DNA of 64,000 nucleotides from Pararge aegeria (GCF_905163445.1 NC_053184.1:4278001-4342000); one strand, 5' to 3'; counted from the stretch's first letter, positions 42,086 through 53,247 are shown. Numbers and translations are program-made. Notes: generated from the letters alone by a model not told the origin.

Positions 42086-42303
42086 AGCATGAATGTTTTT
42101 CAGTGTCTGGGTGTTTATATGTGTTTATATGTGTATTCTAAGTGTTTATGTATGTTAGTCATAAAAATATTCATCAGCCACCTTATTACTCATAACTAAC
42201 TAAGCTAAGTTAAGCTAAGCTTACTTTGGAGCTAGATGCCTATGTGGGTATTGTCGTTGTATATATATGTCGTTGTATATAATATATTTATATTTATTTA
42301 TCT
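42086..42303 (+). mobile_element. SINE family 1, lacks the tRNA head
   Basis: Begins in the body (GAGCATGAATGTTTTTCAGT). It has an expanded TATGTGTTTATATGTGT piece, a doubled TAAGCTAAG stretch near 42200, the GGAGCTAGATGCC motif and a doubled TTGTCGTTGTATATA. Without boxes A and B it cannot be transcribed by its own promoter. Confidence 0.82.
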
Positions 42304-42719
42304 ATATTAAATAATGTTATAGCTTCTTATGCCTGATATAAAAAGTTTTTTTAAAAGCTACGGCTTATTACCTAAACATGCTGATCTAAATTGAAGAAGC
42401 GTAGATCTAAGTACCGAAACCCTCTGTCAACGAGATGGATAATAATTATAACTGAGTAAGCGTTCAGGTTGATCAAACGTTTAGGAGTTAACTAAGTTTA
42501 AACATTCATCATCTTTAGAGTACACAAACCAGAACTAAAGAAGCATGGACTTTCGCTGTTTATAACTTTTGCCTTTGCAAAATGAAGTGTGTTTCCAGTA
42601 ATGTCTAGCTAATAGGTTTCTGGCGTAGATAACATCCTACTGATAAAGTGGTGCCACTAAGAGATTCAGCGTGGGTTTAATATAACTGCCATATCGTTTA
42701 CCAGAAGGCCGTGTACCGC
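42304..42719. other. Unassigned stretch
   Basis: No repeat or gene recognised. Confidence 0.35.
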
Positions 42720-42892
42720 AACCGCGACCGACATACATCTTATAGGTTTCGACGCAGTGTCGTATCGGAACGCTAAATCATTCACTAGAAAATTCAAAAA
42801 TTATGAATTCCCGAACTTTCACAGCCTGGGATCGAACCTAGGACCCTTCACTTATAATACCACAGTGCTCCCCACTGCGCCAGCGAGCTAAC
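42720..42892 (-). mobile_element. SINE family C, internally deleted
   Basis: TCGTATCGGAACGCTAAATC joins directly to AAAATTCAAAAATTATGAAT (the GGTGGTAACTAGCC section is missing). CCTGGGATCGAACCTAGGAC (reversed B box) and CTCCCCACTGCGCCAGCGAG (reversed A box) follow. Confidence 0.78.
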
Positions 42893-43454
42893 AAGTATAT
42901 GCGTCGAACTTATCTGAACAAGAATAAAATAAAATTATATTTTTGGCAGCGCGAGCGAATAAGCCTCCCATATTCAGCAGTATCGCGTTATTTAGGTTCA
43001 GTGGATTTATAGTTCAGGTTGGATGTCATGCTGTAAATATCGGGAACGCTCCTCCAGGTTCGGGTATAAAAATGCTTCGCGTACTACACGCTATAAAGCT
43101 GTCTTCCCACGATGCATTGTATGAAATTTATACCAGAAATATTTTTCTTATAAAAGGAGCGTTCGATTTGCAAACTTAGTTTTGCGAGCATTCCTTGCAC
43201 CAGCGTTGATCACGCAAGAAAACCAAACAGTCCTATGCGAGCTCAAGTTAAGGAACTCGTTGTTACGTACTAACCAAATTAATGTTCCGTACCCTTAGTA
43301 CGAGGTTAAATTCGATCGCATTTTAGAGTCGCTTTCGAGAATCAAAACGTAGGAACTCCGATAAAATAGAACTTACATTGATTGTTTTAAAGCTCAAATT
43401 TGTCTTCGTTTCATTACGTGACGAACCAAATATCAATACTATTATTATAAATTT
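42893..43454. other. Unassigned stretch
   Basis: A 78-codon open frame at 42943-43179 shows no motif. Left unassigned. Confidence 0.35.
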
Positions 43455-43665
43455 GATGGCCAATTGGCGCCAAATTTGAGTCTAAGGCAGTGGGTTCGAT
43501 TCCCACAACTGGACATTGGACGTGAATGTTTTTCAGTGTCTGGGTGTTTATCGCTACATCATAAGTATTTTTGTATATTATTCATAATAAAGGTACGCTT
43601 ACTTAGGGGCTAGATGTCGATGTGTGTATAATTGTGATATAACATATATATATATATATATTTAA
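43455..43665 (+). mobile_element. SINE family 1, head internally deleted
   Basis: GATGGCCAATTGGCGCC joins AAATTTGAGTCTAAGG, losing the GCAGCGACCCTGCTTTC part. The B box GGTTCGATTCCC is intact. The CATCAG...CACAAGC section is also deleted, and the tail is a (TA)n run. Confidence 0.85.
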
Positions 43666-43720
43666 TACCGCCCTTCCTCTACGTCTAAACAAAGCAAAAA
43701 ACTACTTATTCACCAATCCT

Positions 43721-43740
43721 TTCTCTCTTATAAGAGAGAA
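43721..43740. repeat. Perfect 20-bp palindrome
   Basis: TTCTCTCTTATAAGAGAGAA reads the same on both strands, with no spacer. Confidence 0.8.
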
Positions 43741-44164
43741 TGCCTAATGATAAAAGGCTTACTGATAAAAGTTTGTACTTATTCTCTTGAAGACATATGA
43801 ACCGCTCTTTGTGCTAAAATGGTTTTAAAAAAATATAGAGGGCACTTCAAATAATGATAAAAACAACCAAACATTTCTTTTTAATTGAAACTCTATGTAA
43901 TTGTTACGAAGTGCGTGTGCGTGCGGCACCCCTTGCGTGACGCCAGCGTGAATGATTATGTTTGCGAATCCATAGTAGATTACAATCGAACGTATCAAAG
44001 TAGCTTCTCTTGGTTTACTTAGTAAAAGTCTGTTTAACTCCGCTCATTATACCAACAGCAGGCGGGATCCGCCGTCGGTGCTAATTTAGTCGAGTGTCGA
44101 CTGCTACAACATCTCCAAGGTTTGGTATGCGGTATAGTATAAGGTATAGTATTTCTTCTTAAGT
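43741..44164. other. Unassigned stretch
   Basis: It includes a GC-richer patch at 43910-43960 (GTGCGTGTGCGTGCGGCACC). No gene. Confidence 0.35.
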
Positions 44165-44478
44165 CCTTTTTTTACGGATTTACCAAAAAATATAATTTTG
44201 TCTATGATGCCCAGATGTAATTGAAAATGTCTTGGGAAATATTAAAGAGTCGCAGGTTCAAATCCTGTCGGTTCCGAAAATTTTTATATGCATTTTAAAT
44301 TTATAAAAGTGATAATTCCTCCAAGTGTAGGTAAAAACACTGATAAAAAATTATGTGTCATCTCTTGTTTCAAACGTATCTCATTATAATATGGACCTTT
44401 AAAAAAGTAGATCGAAACTGCAACGTTTCCTACTAGATGACGCTACAGTCGCTATAAGACTGATGTGAAAGGCATATA
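44165..44478 (+). mobile_element. SINE family D, first (partial) copy plus flank
   Basis: AATTTTGTCTATGATGCCCA at 44193 is repeated at 44708. The D head survives only from the B box onward (GTCGCAGGTTCAAATCCTGT, 44250), with the ATATGCATTTTAAATTTATA tail. Confidence 0.6.
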
Positions 44479-44610
44479 CTAATTTCGGCATGGACGGTAG
44501 GAGAACCGTAGCTTAATTGGAGAAGGCGCTCAGGCCGCGATTGCCCGAGAGTCACAGGTTCAAATCCTGTCGGTTCCGAAATTTTTTATTAGCATTTTAA
44601 ATTTATAAAA
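44479..44610 (+). mobile_element. SINE family D, best copy (pseudo-tRNA head)
   Basis: The head GAGAACCGTAGCTTAATTGG can fold into a tRNA-like acceptor (6 of 7 pairs with CGGTTCC), a D stem (GCTT/AGGC) and a perfect T stem (ACAGG/CCTGT). The anticodon stem has a mismatch and position 33 is not T, so it is not a working tRNA. The AAATTTATAAAA tail follows. Confidence 0.7.
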
Positions 44611-44820
44611 ATAGTAAAGATATTTATTATTCTTAAGGTAAAATGAACGTCTAAACAATTCTTTGAACGTTATGAGTTTTTTTTCGGATTGATCATAAAA
44701 TATAAAATTTTGTCTATGATGCCCAGCTGTCATTAAAAATGTCTTGTAAAACGGTGAAAGATATTCATTGTTCTTAGGATAAAATAAACCTCTAAGCAAT
44801 TCTTTGAACGTTATGAGTAT
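44605..44820. repeat. Local tandem pair, ~148-bp spacing
   Basis: AAGATATTTATTATTCTTAA ... CAATTCTTTGAACGTTATGA (from 44611) recurs as AAGATATTCATTGTTCTTAG ... CAATTCTTTGAACGTTATGA (from 44758). Confidence 0.75.
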
Positions 44821-45034
44821 AATAGTAATCTGCCTAATTCAGTGAGCTTTTAGCTGTTCTGGTTAAATTTGTCTTCCCAGCGTAGTGCTGGATAATATAA
44901 CATAAACTGCGCAGCGTTGGCTGTGAAGCCAATTTCAACTTTTACCCAAGTGGATAAAGTAGCTATTTCATTATCATTAAGATTGTTGACAAAGTGAATG
45001 TTCAGCACACAGCTAGTCAGTAATACTATTATTA

Positions 45035-45350
45035 CTTACTAGCTTCTGCTCGCGACTTCGTCTGCGTGGACTTCAGAATTGTTTATAAAATTTTTAATCA
45101 TACCACGGGAACTATTTCACAGATCGGTAAAGAAAATACATGTCGTTTTCGATAGCATAGGTGAGATGCATAGCAAATTTCAAAGCCCGCGGCTTAGCTC
45201 GTAAACAACGGTTAAATTTTTTTTTTCGGGAACTACTTATGGAATCGGGATAAAAGGTGGCCTATATTATTTTCGATGCCAAAGGCATGCAAAATTTCAT
45301 CCAAATCCGTTCAGCCGTATTTGCGTGATTTATGATATTAAGTAGGATTC
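45035..45350 (+). repeat. Dispersed repeat I
   Basis: ACTAGCTTCTGCTCGCGACT, TCGTCTGCGTGGACTTCAG, GGATAAAAGGTGGCCTATAT, AAATCCGTTCAGCCGTATT, and an end ATGATATTAAGTAGGATTCA. Confidence 0.65.
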
Positions 45351-45439
45351 ATTGCTTTGAATGTATTATTTGAGCAACGGTTTGCCCTGTAATTTTATAT
45401 GTGAGACGACTGCATTTCTAATTCTAATCCTTATCCTTC

Positions 45440-45545
45440 CTAATCCTTCCCAATCTATGCAAATTTACCCTTGCCTGGAATCAAACCCTGGGCCCACGCC
45501 AATAAACCACAGATTTCTACACTACCAGGCAGGTTGCCAAAAAAT
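45440..45545 (-). mobile_element. Possible tRNA-derived SINE head
   Basis: Reversed B box (CCTGGAATCAAACCCTGGGC) about 45 bp from a reversed A-box-like CACTACCAGGCAGGTTGCC. No body matches the numbered families. Confidence 0.4.
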
Positions 45546-45582
45546 TCAGCAATGTCAGTTAATCATGATTTTTTGCTCCATC

Positions 45583-45873
45583 ATATCAACCCATTACCGG
45601 TCCACTACAGGGTACGGATCTCCTCCCACACTGACAAAGGATTAAGGCGGTAGTCTACCAGGCTGGACCAGTGCTCCACGCACCTTGGAGAACATTATGG
45701 AGAACTCTCAGGCATGCAGGTTTCCTTACAATGTTTTCCTTCACCGTTGACTCAAGTGATATTTTGATTGTTAAAAACGCACATAGGTTAGAAAAATTTG
45801 AGATGCGTGTTGGGATTGCTCGCCCTCCTCGAAAGTAAAGTTAAAGTCCCTACCCACTGGGCTATCACCGCTT
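45583..45873 (-). mobile_element. SINE family 2, near full length
   Basis: Reversed: TCAACCCATTACCGGTCC, GATTAAGGCGGTAGTCTACC, GAGAACTCTCAGGCATGCAG, ACAATGTTTTCCTTCACCGT, GGGATTGCTCGCCCTCC (mutated B box) and CCTACCCACTGGGCTATCAC (A box). The best single view of the whole family. Confidence 0.88.
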
Positions 45874-46414
45874 CTTTATTGTTATTTATTGCTTGCCCTA
45901 AAACCTATCATACGACATCACTACTATCGGTAAATTTTATTAGCGGGGAAGTAGGTAGATTAAGAACTTAATATCATATTCATATGTGAGTGTTATTCAA
46001 AGCTAATTACTAATACATAGTAGCACTAAATCTTAATCTACAGAGCACACCGCACGCCGCCTGACATCGGCTCTCTGAGGACGGCGGACGCTTGCAAAAT
46101 TAAATCCAGTTTGCCCGTCTTGATTAGTTTGCCGAATATAATGCTCTGTATTAGATGTAGGATTCTGGCTCTTTGTTCTGATAATACTACTGGTCTATTT
46201 GAGACTGGTTAGTCCTCAAATAAGTAAGGTCTGGTCTTATCAAATGCTTTGAATGAAATGAAGTTTACTGTCATTTATGCAATAGTTTTGGGAATCCAGA
46301 AGTAGCTATATGTAAACCTGTAGCTTAGGGTCTCTCTTCTCTGTATACTATTCAACCATCAAAACAAAATAATGATTGTACAAAAATGTGAAAATTGATT
46401 GAACAAAACTTAAT

Positions 46415-46560
46415 GTACCATTTACCCGACTGCGTAAGAGGGTTATGTTTTTTAGTGTATGTATGTATTTTTCTTTGGCACTTCCTAGAGCCTAAACGGC
46501 TTGTCGTATTTTTTGTGAGTGGTGTCATTAGATTTGTCTTAGTCGCAAGAGTGACAATGA
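46415..46560 (+). repeat. Dispersed repeat piece (CCGACTGCG type)
   Basis: ACCCGACTGCGTAAGAGGG, GTGTATGTATGTATTTTTCT and TAGAGCCTAAACGGC match a repeat plan I know from lepidopteran DNA. A short scrap CACCCGACTGTACAAGATGA is at 52.9 kb. Class unknown. Confidence 0.45.
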
Positions 46561-47339
46561 AAAAACAAAATTTAGGATATTTAGCGCAAAAAATCTCAAT
46601 AAAAATTCATGTTTTCAAAATACATCGAGTGTGGTATTAATTTATTATTTTTGACATGCTAATTGAATAAATGTATACTGTAATTTTAATTTGAATTCGA
46701 TATTGTATATTAAGTAATACTAATTGTCGTTTTAAATGTATGAATATGGGTTTTGCCCGAAATAAGGAAATTGTTATTATTATTAAAATAAATAATTATT
46801 AATGGTGATTTCGAATATATATATAAATAAATAATTCATATGTTTTATTGTAGTTTGGAATAGGAAATGCTTAAAAAATATATGAAAAAAAACAGAAAAC
46901 CCAACTCGACTCTATTGTTTAATTGAAGAACTGATAGAAACCGGATTTTAATTTGGATATTCTATAGATTATGTCGCTCTAATTGTCACACCAACCAAAT
47001 TAATACGAGAAATGAGAGTGTTATGCCTAATTAAATAAACTAATGTAATAAAATGTCAAATATTGACGCACTTATTTGTCACATGTTTTGTTTTCAAATA
47101 TTTTTTTCAATGAAATGTTTATACTTACCTTACTAAATACCCGTCAATAGGTTTACATGTGTGTATATAAGAATAAATGGTATTGATTATATACTGTTTT
47201 AGTATCATTAAAAGTTTCCCGATATTTTCATAAATTACATATTTTAGACCACTAGTTCTATAATAGCACTAAAATTAGCAAGAGCTGTTAGCATTAGCAT
47301 TAGCAGCCGCATATTTTGAAATTTATCAGACAAATAATA
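46561..47339. other. AT-rich stretch
   Basis: Very AT-rich. (GCATTA)-like near-repeats lie at 47288-47308 just before the SINE. Confidence 0.35.
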
Positions 47340-47582
47340 AATAAATATAAATACACTACTACGACAATACACACATCGCCATCTAGCCCCAAAGTAAGCG
47401 TAGCTTGTGTTATGGGTACAAAGATAGCTGATGAATATATTTTAAGAAATAAAAATACTTGTTATACACAAAAAAAAAAATCATGTTCATCACACAAACA
47501 TTTTTTTCCAGTTGTGGGAATCAAACCCACGGTCTTGGACACCTAAAGCAAGGTCACTGCCAATTGCGCCAACCGGCTGTCG
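47340..47582 (-). mobile_element. SINE family 1
   Basis: Reversed: ACACATCGCCATCTAGCCCC, GTAGCTTGTGTTATGGGTAC, GTGGGAATCAAACCCACGG (B box with one change) and GCCAATTGCGCCAACCGGC (A box). The CACCCAGACACTG section is deleted. Confidence 0.87.
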
Positions 47583-48257
47583 GAAATAGACTCGATAATA
47601 AGGTTCATGAAAAAATAATAATGGAATAAAGATTGGTCAGGGCAGAATATAGCCAAGCTTATATCCAAATCTGATTCGGAAACCATAAATACGAATAGCG
47701 TGCAAAGAAATGTACAAAGGATATACACACAATAAACTAAATACATAGTGCATACACTTGTATTTCAGTATAAAACAGAAATCCCAATTTACTTTATACC
47801 GCAGACTTCAATCCAGATCCCCGCATTTCTAACAGAACGAGAATACGGTATTTGCATCCAAAATCCGACCTGAGTAATCAAGCAATCTGAACGCGGTTGG
47901 AATGAATCCACTACTTAAGACATATTGCACTTCTATTTTATTTGACATTATATTTATGCTATCCTACCTCGCAAAATTCTGCATAATATACAATAACCAT
48001 AAAGCTCTATTTCCTATAATCCACGTAAACTAGAATAATTTATACCTACTTAATATATAACTTCCTTGCAAAATTTAAAGATTTGCAACATCCCCTGAAG
48101 ATGGTCCGGTGTCAAAACGAAACAGCTAAAGTCGATATTGCCCAGACGCTTTCGTAGCGCAGTGTGGTGGGAGGGCATACGTCTCAGTGACTGAAGTTAA
48201 AGACATGTCTGCAAAAAGCACATACAGATGGTGGGCCGCACGAGGTAAATGGTCATT
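47583..48257. other. Unassigned stretch
   Basis: No repeat or gene recognised. Confidence 0.35.
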
Positions 48258-48420
48258 AATTTCGTGGTATCTCGTTTGTCCAGTGGTTAGCCTTTTTGAC
48301 CTTGAGGTCCTGATTTCGATTGGGTAGTGGCTATTTCACACAAGATTTTGCAGTCACGAGACTCTTGCATATGATTTTGTGGATAGCCCCATATATAATA
48401 AATACCCTAATTTTTAGGTT
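48258..48420 (+). mobile_element. Possible tRNA-derived SINE (fourth type), decayed
   Basis: TTTGTCCAGTGGTTAGCC (A-box-like), then GAGGTCCTGATTTCGATTGG (damaged B box) and CAGTCACGAGACTCTTGC. Seen once only. Confidence 0.4.
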
Positions 48421-49840
48421 TGTAGTTTCTGAATAATTAAATATATAATTATGTATACATATATACAATATCTCAATTTCTTCTCATATGAGGAAACTAT
48501 AAGACCTGTTCGTGACTGCGAAATCCTAAAAATGCTGATGTTTAATGATGTTCTATTTTTCACTGCATCTTCCATACACAATAGTTGACCCTGAAACTGG
48601 TGTTAAACCTCTAACGAGATATCAAAGAACTGTGTCAGAGGCGTTCTTGCTTGACGTCTAATTAAAGGGAGTTCATCGCACTAATGGTATTGCCTCAGAT
48701 TGCCATGCGGTGAAGGTCCTATATTTACGCTTAAGAGACGCTTCCGACGTCTTTTACAATATGGCATGCTTCTAGTTTGTCGAGGGTACTAGCTGACATG
48801 ATTTCAAATCTAGTAATTGCAGCTTTCACTAAAATCTACCTCAAAAGAGAAGGAGTTGAAGGGAGAAACGTTCTAACACATAAATTTGTATATTTTGAAC
48901 AAAATACTCTAAAAAGCGTTTTTAGAGGTATTTAATATTTAATTTTAACCATTCCCAAGATTGAGAAACGTGGATTGTTACATATACATTTTTATATTTT
49001 TATATAAAATAATCTAAAAAGCGTTTAATTTTAACAATCCTCAAGAGTGACAAGTTATAAGTTTAAGTTAATGAGACATAAAAATATCCACAGCAATTAG
49101 TACACCAACTCAATTAGTAAAATATACTATTTTATCAAGTAAAATAGTATATTTTATGTATATTCTGATGTTTGTGTGCGATAAAGTATTTCTTCTTCTT
49201 CTTCTTAAAATAGAACACTAAATTTTGCTTTGTTTTTTTAAATCCTTCCATTTTCTGTACGTCTTATTTCGCACCTATTTATCAAGTCTAAATAGAAAAG
49301 GCCGTTTCTCGTATTACGCGATACCCTCGCCGAAACGGATGGATCTGATACGACTAGAGCCCTCTGAAAACTTTGAATAACATAAAAAAGTTACGAGGGA
49401 GCGGTCGCGCGGCTTTTGTGTAAAGACCATGTGAAATATAAATCTCTTTTGACTTTCGAAAGAAATAAGGGTTGCGCGTGTTCTGTTTGTTTTGTAGATT
49501 GCATATTATATTGAATGTCAGAAGATGAAAGGTGAAGTTTCCTTCATGAAAGGTGATCTTTGTTATTTGAACGAAATGATGTTAAGAAACTTCAAACTTC
49601 ACAAAGCTTTAAGTTTTTTTATCTCGTACCTTACTCTTAAAAAAATGTTTTCATACTTATGGTTGATAAGACTTGGAAATGTGTTATGTTAAAAATGTTA
49701 GGTAAATTTAACTTTTTTTAATTTACCATGTATCTAAGCTTAAAGCTGTCAATGTAAAGCTGTAAACTATATCCGTGCCGTTATCTGAAAACATTACAAC
49801 AACCGAATAAAATCTAAAGTAAAGAAGTAATAACAAACAA
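48421..49840. other. Unassigned stretch with one AT-rich hairpin
   Basis: A near-repeat of TCTAAAAAGCGTTT(T)TA occurs at 48909 and 49013. A CTT microsatellite lies at 49190-49206. No gene. Confidence 0.4.
49118..49156. repeat. Perfect 17-bp inverted repeat, 5-base loop
   Basis: TAAAATATACTATTTTA (49118-49134), loop TCAAG, exact reverse complement at 49140-49156. Confidence 0.8.
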
Positions 49841-50101
49841 TTAATTAATAAACAAATATACTACGACAGTACACACATCGCCATCTAACCCTAAAGTAAG
49901 CGTAGCTTGTGTTATGAGTACGAAGACGACTGATGAATATTTTTTTGAATAATATACATAAATACTTATAATATACATATAAACACCCAGATACTCAAGA
50001 ACATTCATGTTCCTCACACAAACATTTTCCAGTAATGGGAATCTAACCCACGGCCTTGGACTCTGAAAGCAGGCTCGCTGCCCACTGCGCCAACCGGTCG
50101 A
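49841..50101 (-). mobile_element. SINE family 1
   Basis: Full order on the minus strand from the A-rich end (AAACAAATATACTACGACAG) to the head (CTGCCCACTGCGCCAACCGG). The B box has one change (GGGAATCTAACCC). Confidence 0.9.
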
Positions 50102-50539
50102 AGTATAAACATAGATAATGAAATGCAAATCTAAAGTGGCGATGGAAGTTTAAATAGCTCTTAATTGACCGATACAGATTACGATAATAATGGGGCCGGA
50201 ATTGCCCTATACTGTACCACCATTAGTAGACACCCCATAAATGATGTCGTTTACTACGTCTGAGCGATCCGGATGCTATAGACTGTTCAACATAAAATAA
50301 AATTAATAATTATATTTTAGCTTAATCTCAAATGAAATATAAAATTTTGTGGACTAGGAATTGGTTTCCTTTTATCGAAAAAGGATGGAAAAGAACAACC
50401 CAAATAGTTTGACAAAAGATACATACAAAATATATGAATGCGTCTTATGAGCTTCTGATGTACCTATACCCACGTGTCACAACACGACACGTAAGTCTAA
50501 TGTGAATCCAGCGTTCTTCCTTTTCCACTGTGATAATGG
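50102..50539. other. Unassigned stretch
   Basis: A piece at 50190-50235 (GGCCGGAATTGCCCTATACT) shares CTGCCCTATACTGTGCCAC-like wording with 2020-2040. No gene. Confidence 0.35.
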
Positions 50540-50666
50540 CAGAGCGGTCCACCAATCCGCACTGGGCGAGCGTGGTGGACAACAGCCTTAACTCCTAACC
50601 ATTGTGGGAGACACGTGCCCCGTAGTCGGCCGGTAATAGGTTGATATGATGAATGGCAGAAGGAGA
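50540..50666 (+). mobile_element. SINE family 2, 3' fragment
   Basis: GTCCACCAATCCGCACTGG, GCGTGGTGGACAACAGCC, CATTGTGGGAGACACGTGCC, GGCCGGTAATAGGTTGATAT. Confidence 0.78.
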
Positions 50667-51124
50667 ATGAGTCGCATTTTAACCCATGAACTTATCTTGT
50701 TTGATATCGGTTCGGCATTCCAAACACCTAGTATTAATTAATTCACACAACAAAACTGTCGAAATAATCAAATTACCCGGAGATCCAACAATAAACTTTA
50801 GTTGTACCGTCTAATATTAACACTCACTATAACACATTTAACCCTTCCCGCCGGGGTCGGGCCAAATTAGATTCCCTGAGTTATGTACAAGGTTATTGGC
50901 GCGGACCTGGCTTGATTAATGCTTGTACAGTTTCTATTATGTTGTTATCTCTTACCTGGATATTACAGCACGTGTTACATTATGGGTTATCGATTACAAA
51001 TTTGCATTTAAAATTGCATAAAACTGAGAATTCGGAGCCAAATAATTTCTCATTGCTGAGTTTAAGCATCATTACATTTCATTACTAAGTTTAAGCATCA
51101 TTTCATTTCTCATAAGCCATAATC
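50667..51124. other. Unassigned stretch
   Basis: A GTTTAAGCATCATTACATTT / GTTTAAGCATCATTTCATTT pair lies at 51060-51110. No gene. Confidence 0.35.
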
Positions 51125-51473
51125 ATCATTATTTTAGTAGTAGTAGAGGTTTTTGTGACAGAGCTTGTCCGAGAAAGTACTATTGTGCTTTAAGTAAATA
51201 CTTATTGTGTTAAGTTGGTTACGTTAGAGCCGTCCTACTAACGATATTGCTATTAACGATATCACTTGGTAGGAAGTTGTAGTACCTATTTCCATCCAAA
51301 TTGTAAATGGAGGACCGTATGTAGGTAAGTTTTTAAGTCTTTATTGCATACCTATTAAAAAAAGGGTATAAAGCAGAATAGAATTTTTTTTTATGCAAAA
51401 ACAATGATCTGAAACACTAGGCTTTTTAGTAGTAGGAGAGCTTTTTGTGAGAGAGCTTGTCCTGGGGAAGTTG
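51125..51473 (+). repeat. Dispersed repeat F with upstream block G
   Basis: From 51210 it runs parallel to 59662-59905: TTAAGTTGGTTACGTTAGAG, CCGTCCTACTAACGATATT, TCACTTGGTAGGAAGTTGTA, GGAGAGCTTTTTGTGAGAGA and GGGGAAGT. It is cut at 51473 by the SINE and continues briefly after it (from 51746). Confidence 0.7.
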
Positions 51474-51745
51474 ACGGCCGGCTGGCGCAGTTTGCAGCGA
51501 CCTTACTTTCTGAGCCGAAGGCCGTGGGTTCGATTCCCACAACTGGAAAAGGTTTGTGTGATGAGCATGAATGTTTGCCAGTGTCTGGGTGTTTATATGT
51601 ATATTCTAATTATTTATGTATATTATTCATAAAGATATTCATCAGTCATCTTAGTACCCATAACACAAGCTACGCTTACTTTGGGGCTAGATGGCGATGT
51701 GTGTATTGTCGTAGTATATTTATAGTATATTTATTATATTATATT
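51474..51745 (+). mobile_element. SINE family 1 inserted in repeat F/G
   Basis: CGGCCGGCTGGCGCAGTTTG head, GGTTCGATTCCC B box, full body and GGGGCTAGATGGCGATGTGT end. The left junction is right after GGGGAAGT, where the sister copy at 59.9 kb continues with ACTTTCGCC. Confidence 0.9.
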
Positions 51746-51805
51746 ACAGGCGCATGGGGCTTAACACCTTCACCTTCACTTCTTTCATGACATCTGTGTC
51801 CATCA

Positions 51806-51863
51806 ATTAACATGACATCTGTGTCCATCACCTCAGGTTGATGGACACAGATGTCATGTTAAT
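51806..51863. repeat. Perfect 25-bp inverted repeat, 8-base loop
   Basis: The left arm 51806-51830 contains CATGACATCTGTGTCCATCA; the right arm 51839-51863 is its exact reverse complement; the loop is CCTCAGGT. A third, direct copy of the core lies just to the left at 51786-51805. Confidence 0.9.
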
Positions 51864-52049
51864 AAATTTGTCATATTTAAATATATTTTTGTTAGTAGAT
51901 TATGTTTATCTGTACATATTCATTGATATTATATATCATTTAAAAAAGTAGACAAGAAGGAAGAAAAATTAAGTTTTGGATCAAGACCTATTATCAAACC
52001 TATATTTGAGAACTTGTTCTTAGCACTATGTTGGTTTTTAATAACGACA

Positions 52050-52270
52050 ACGCTGCTTGGAAGCAGGCCACTCCGCTCTCTCTCTCTCACATAACAGTAA
52101 AAATATAAAGATTGTTAAACTATAAAATTATGTTTCTTGCCGGCTCTTCTCAGTGGAATCTGCCTTCCAAACTGGTTGTAGAGTCACTACAAACAGACTG
52201 ACTTGACGTTTCAAAAGTGCTTATAAATTAGGCGTACTTGAAATAAATAAACGAATTTTGAATTTGAATA
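52050..52270 (+). mobile_element. LINE-tail repeat B
   Basis: TTGGAAGCAGGCCACTCCGC, a (TC)n piece, TCTTCTCAGTGGAATCTGCC, GACTTGACGTTTCAAAAGTG, then AAATAAATAAACGAATTTTG and AATTTGAA. Confidence 0.78.
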
Positions 52271-52469
52271 CGGGCCCTAGAACTCCATAATGCTTCAATC
52301 CTGGTTGGCTGGTTAAAATTAATATTATAACATATTTAGTGATAATAACCGGGAATGGCAACATGCCTACTTACATGCCCTCCAGAGTACATTGGTGGAT
52401 GTGGACCAGGTCAATTTCTAACACCCGGTTGGAATTGAAAATATATTGAAAGAAAAACTCAATACTTTA

Positions 52470-52540
52470 CAATTTTGGCGCGAACAGGTTATCGAACCTG
52501 GAGCATCATTATCCTTAAGACGCAAACCACTAGACCAAAA
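52470..52540 (-). mobile_element. Possible tRNA-like head
   Basis: Reversed it reads TTTTGGTCTAGTGGTTTGCG ... CCAGGTTCGATAACC, an A-box and B-box pair with tRNA-like spacing. No complete cloverleaf and no known body. Confidence 0.4.
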
Positions 52541-53149
52541 ATGTAGTTAATAACAATATTATATAAACGTATTAAATAAAAGGACTCAACAATAATGCAT
52601 TTTGTGTAAATGACAAAACCGCAAAGGTGAACGAAATTTTCGTCGTACTGCATTCCATTACAAAATATTGCATATACGCATCATTCGATTTGGAATGTTA
52701 ACACTATACAAATAAGGTACATTTGAGTTTGTTGCAAGTAAACACACAACATTTTCTAGTTTAGTAAACTGCACTACTAAGAAAATACAAAACTAACTCC
52801 ACTAATTAACTGGCGTCAAAGTTTTTGTACCAAAACGTGAAATTAAAGTTCAAAGTATCATTACGTTCTTTGAACTACAAGCTCGAGTAAATTTATAGTA
52901 TTTTTCACCCGACTGTACAAGATGAAGGTTAATATTTTTCATATTAATTAAATAATATACTATGTAATGCACTTTTCTGTTTATTTATGGTAAATACGTC
53001 ATCTTTATCATCTGGTATAAGCCTTTTTTATAACTACATGTCAGCTCTTGACTTCTATCTCACCTGGTGGTAAGAGGTGATGAAGTCTAAATCTGTTAGG
53101 GAGAATGAAGATAATGGCAGTTGTATTTAACCCATATCTCTGATCGGTT
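52541..53149. other. Unassigned stretch
   Basis: No gene; a short CACCCGACTGTACAAG scrap at 52907 as noted for 46.4 kb. Confidence 0.35.
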
Positions 53150-53247
53150 TTTACGCGACATCAGACCGTAACGCTAAATTGCTTAGCGGCTCGTCCTGGT
53201 CGGTAGGATGGTAACTAGCCACGGCCAAAGCCTCCTACTAGACAAAG
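53150..53247 (-). mobile_element. SINE family C, distal part only
   Basis: CGCGACATCAGACCGTAACG, CTAAATTGCTTAGCGGCTCG, GGTAGGATGGTAACTAGCCA, AAGCCTCCTACTAGAC. The tRNA head is missing. Confidence 0.72.

Noticed and set aside
42943..43179. 78-codon ORF as a gene
   Set aside because: No motif, no codon bias, lies between SINEs.
44479..44580. Functional tRNA gene
   Set aside because: Anticodon stem mismatch, no U33, and sister copies with A-rich tails mark it as a SINE head.
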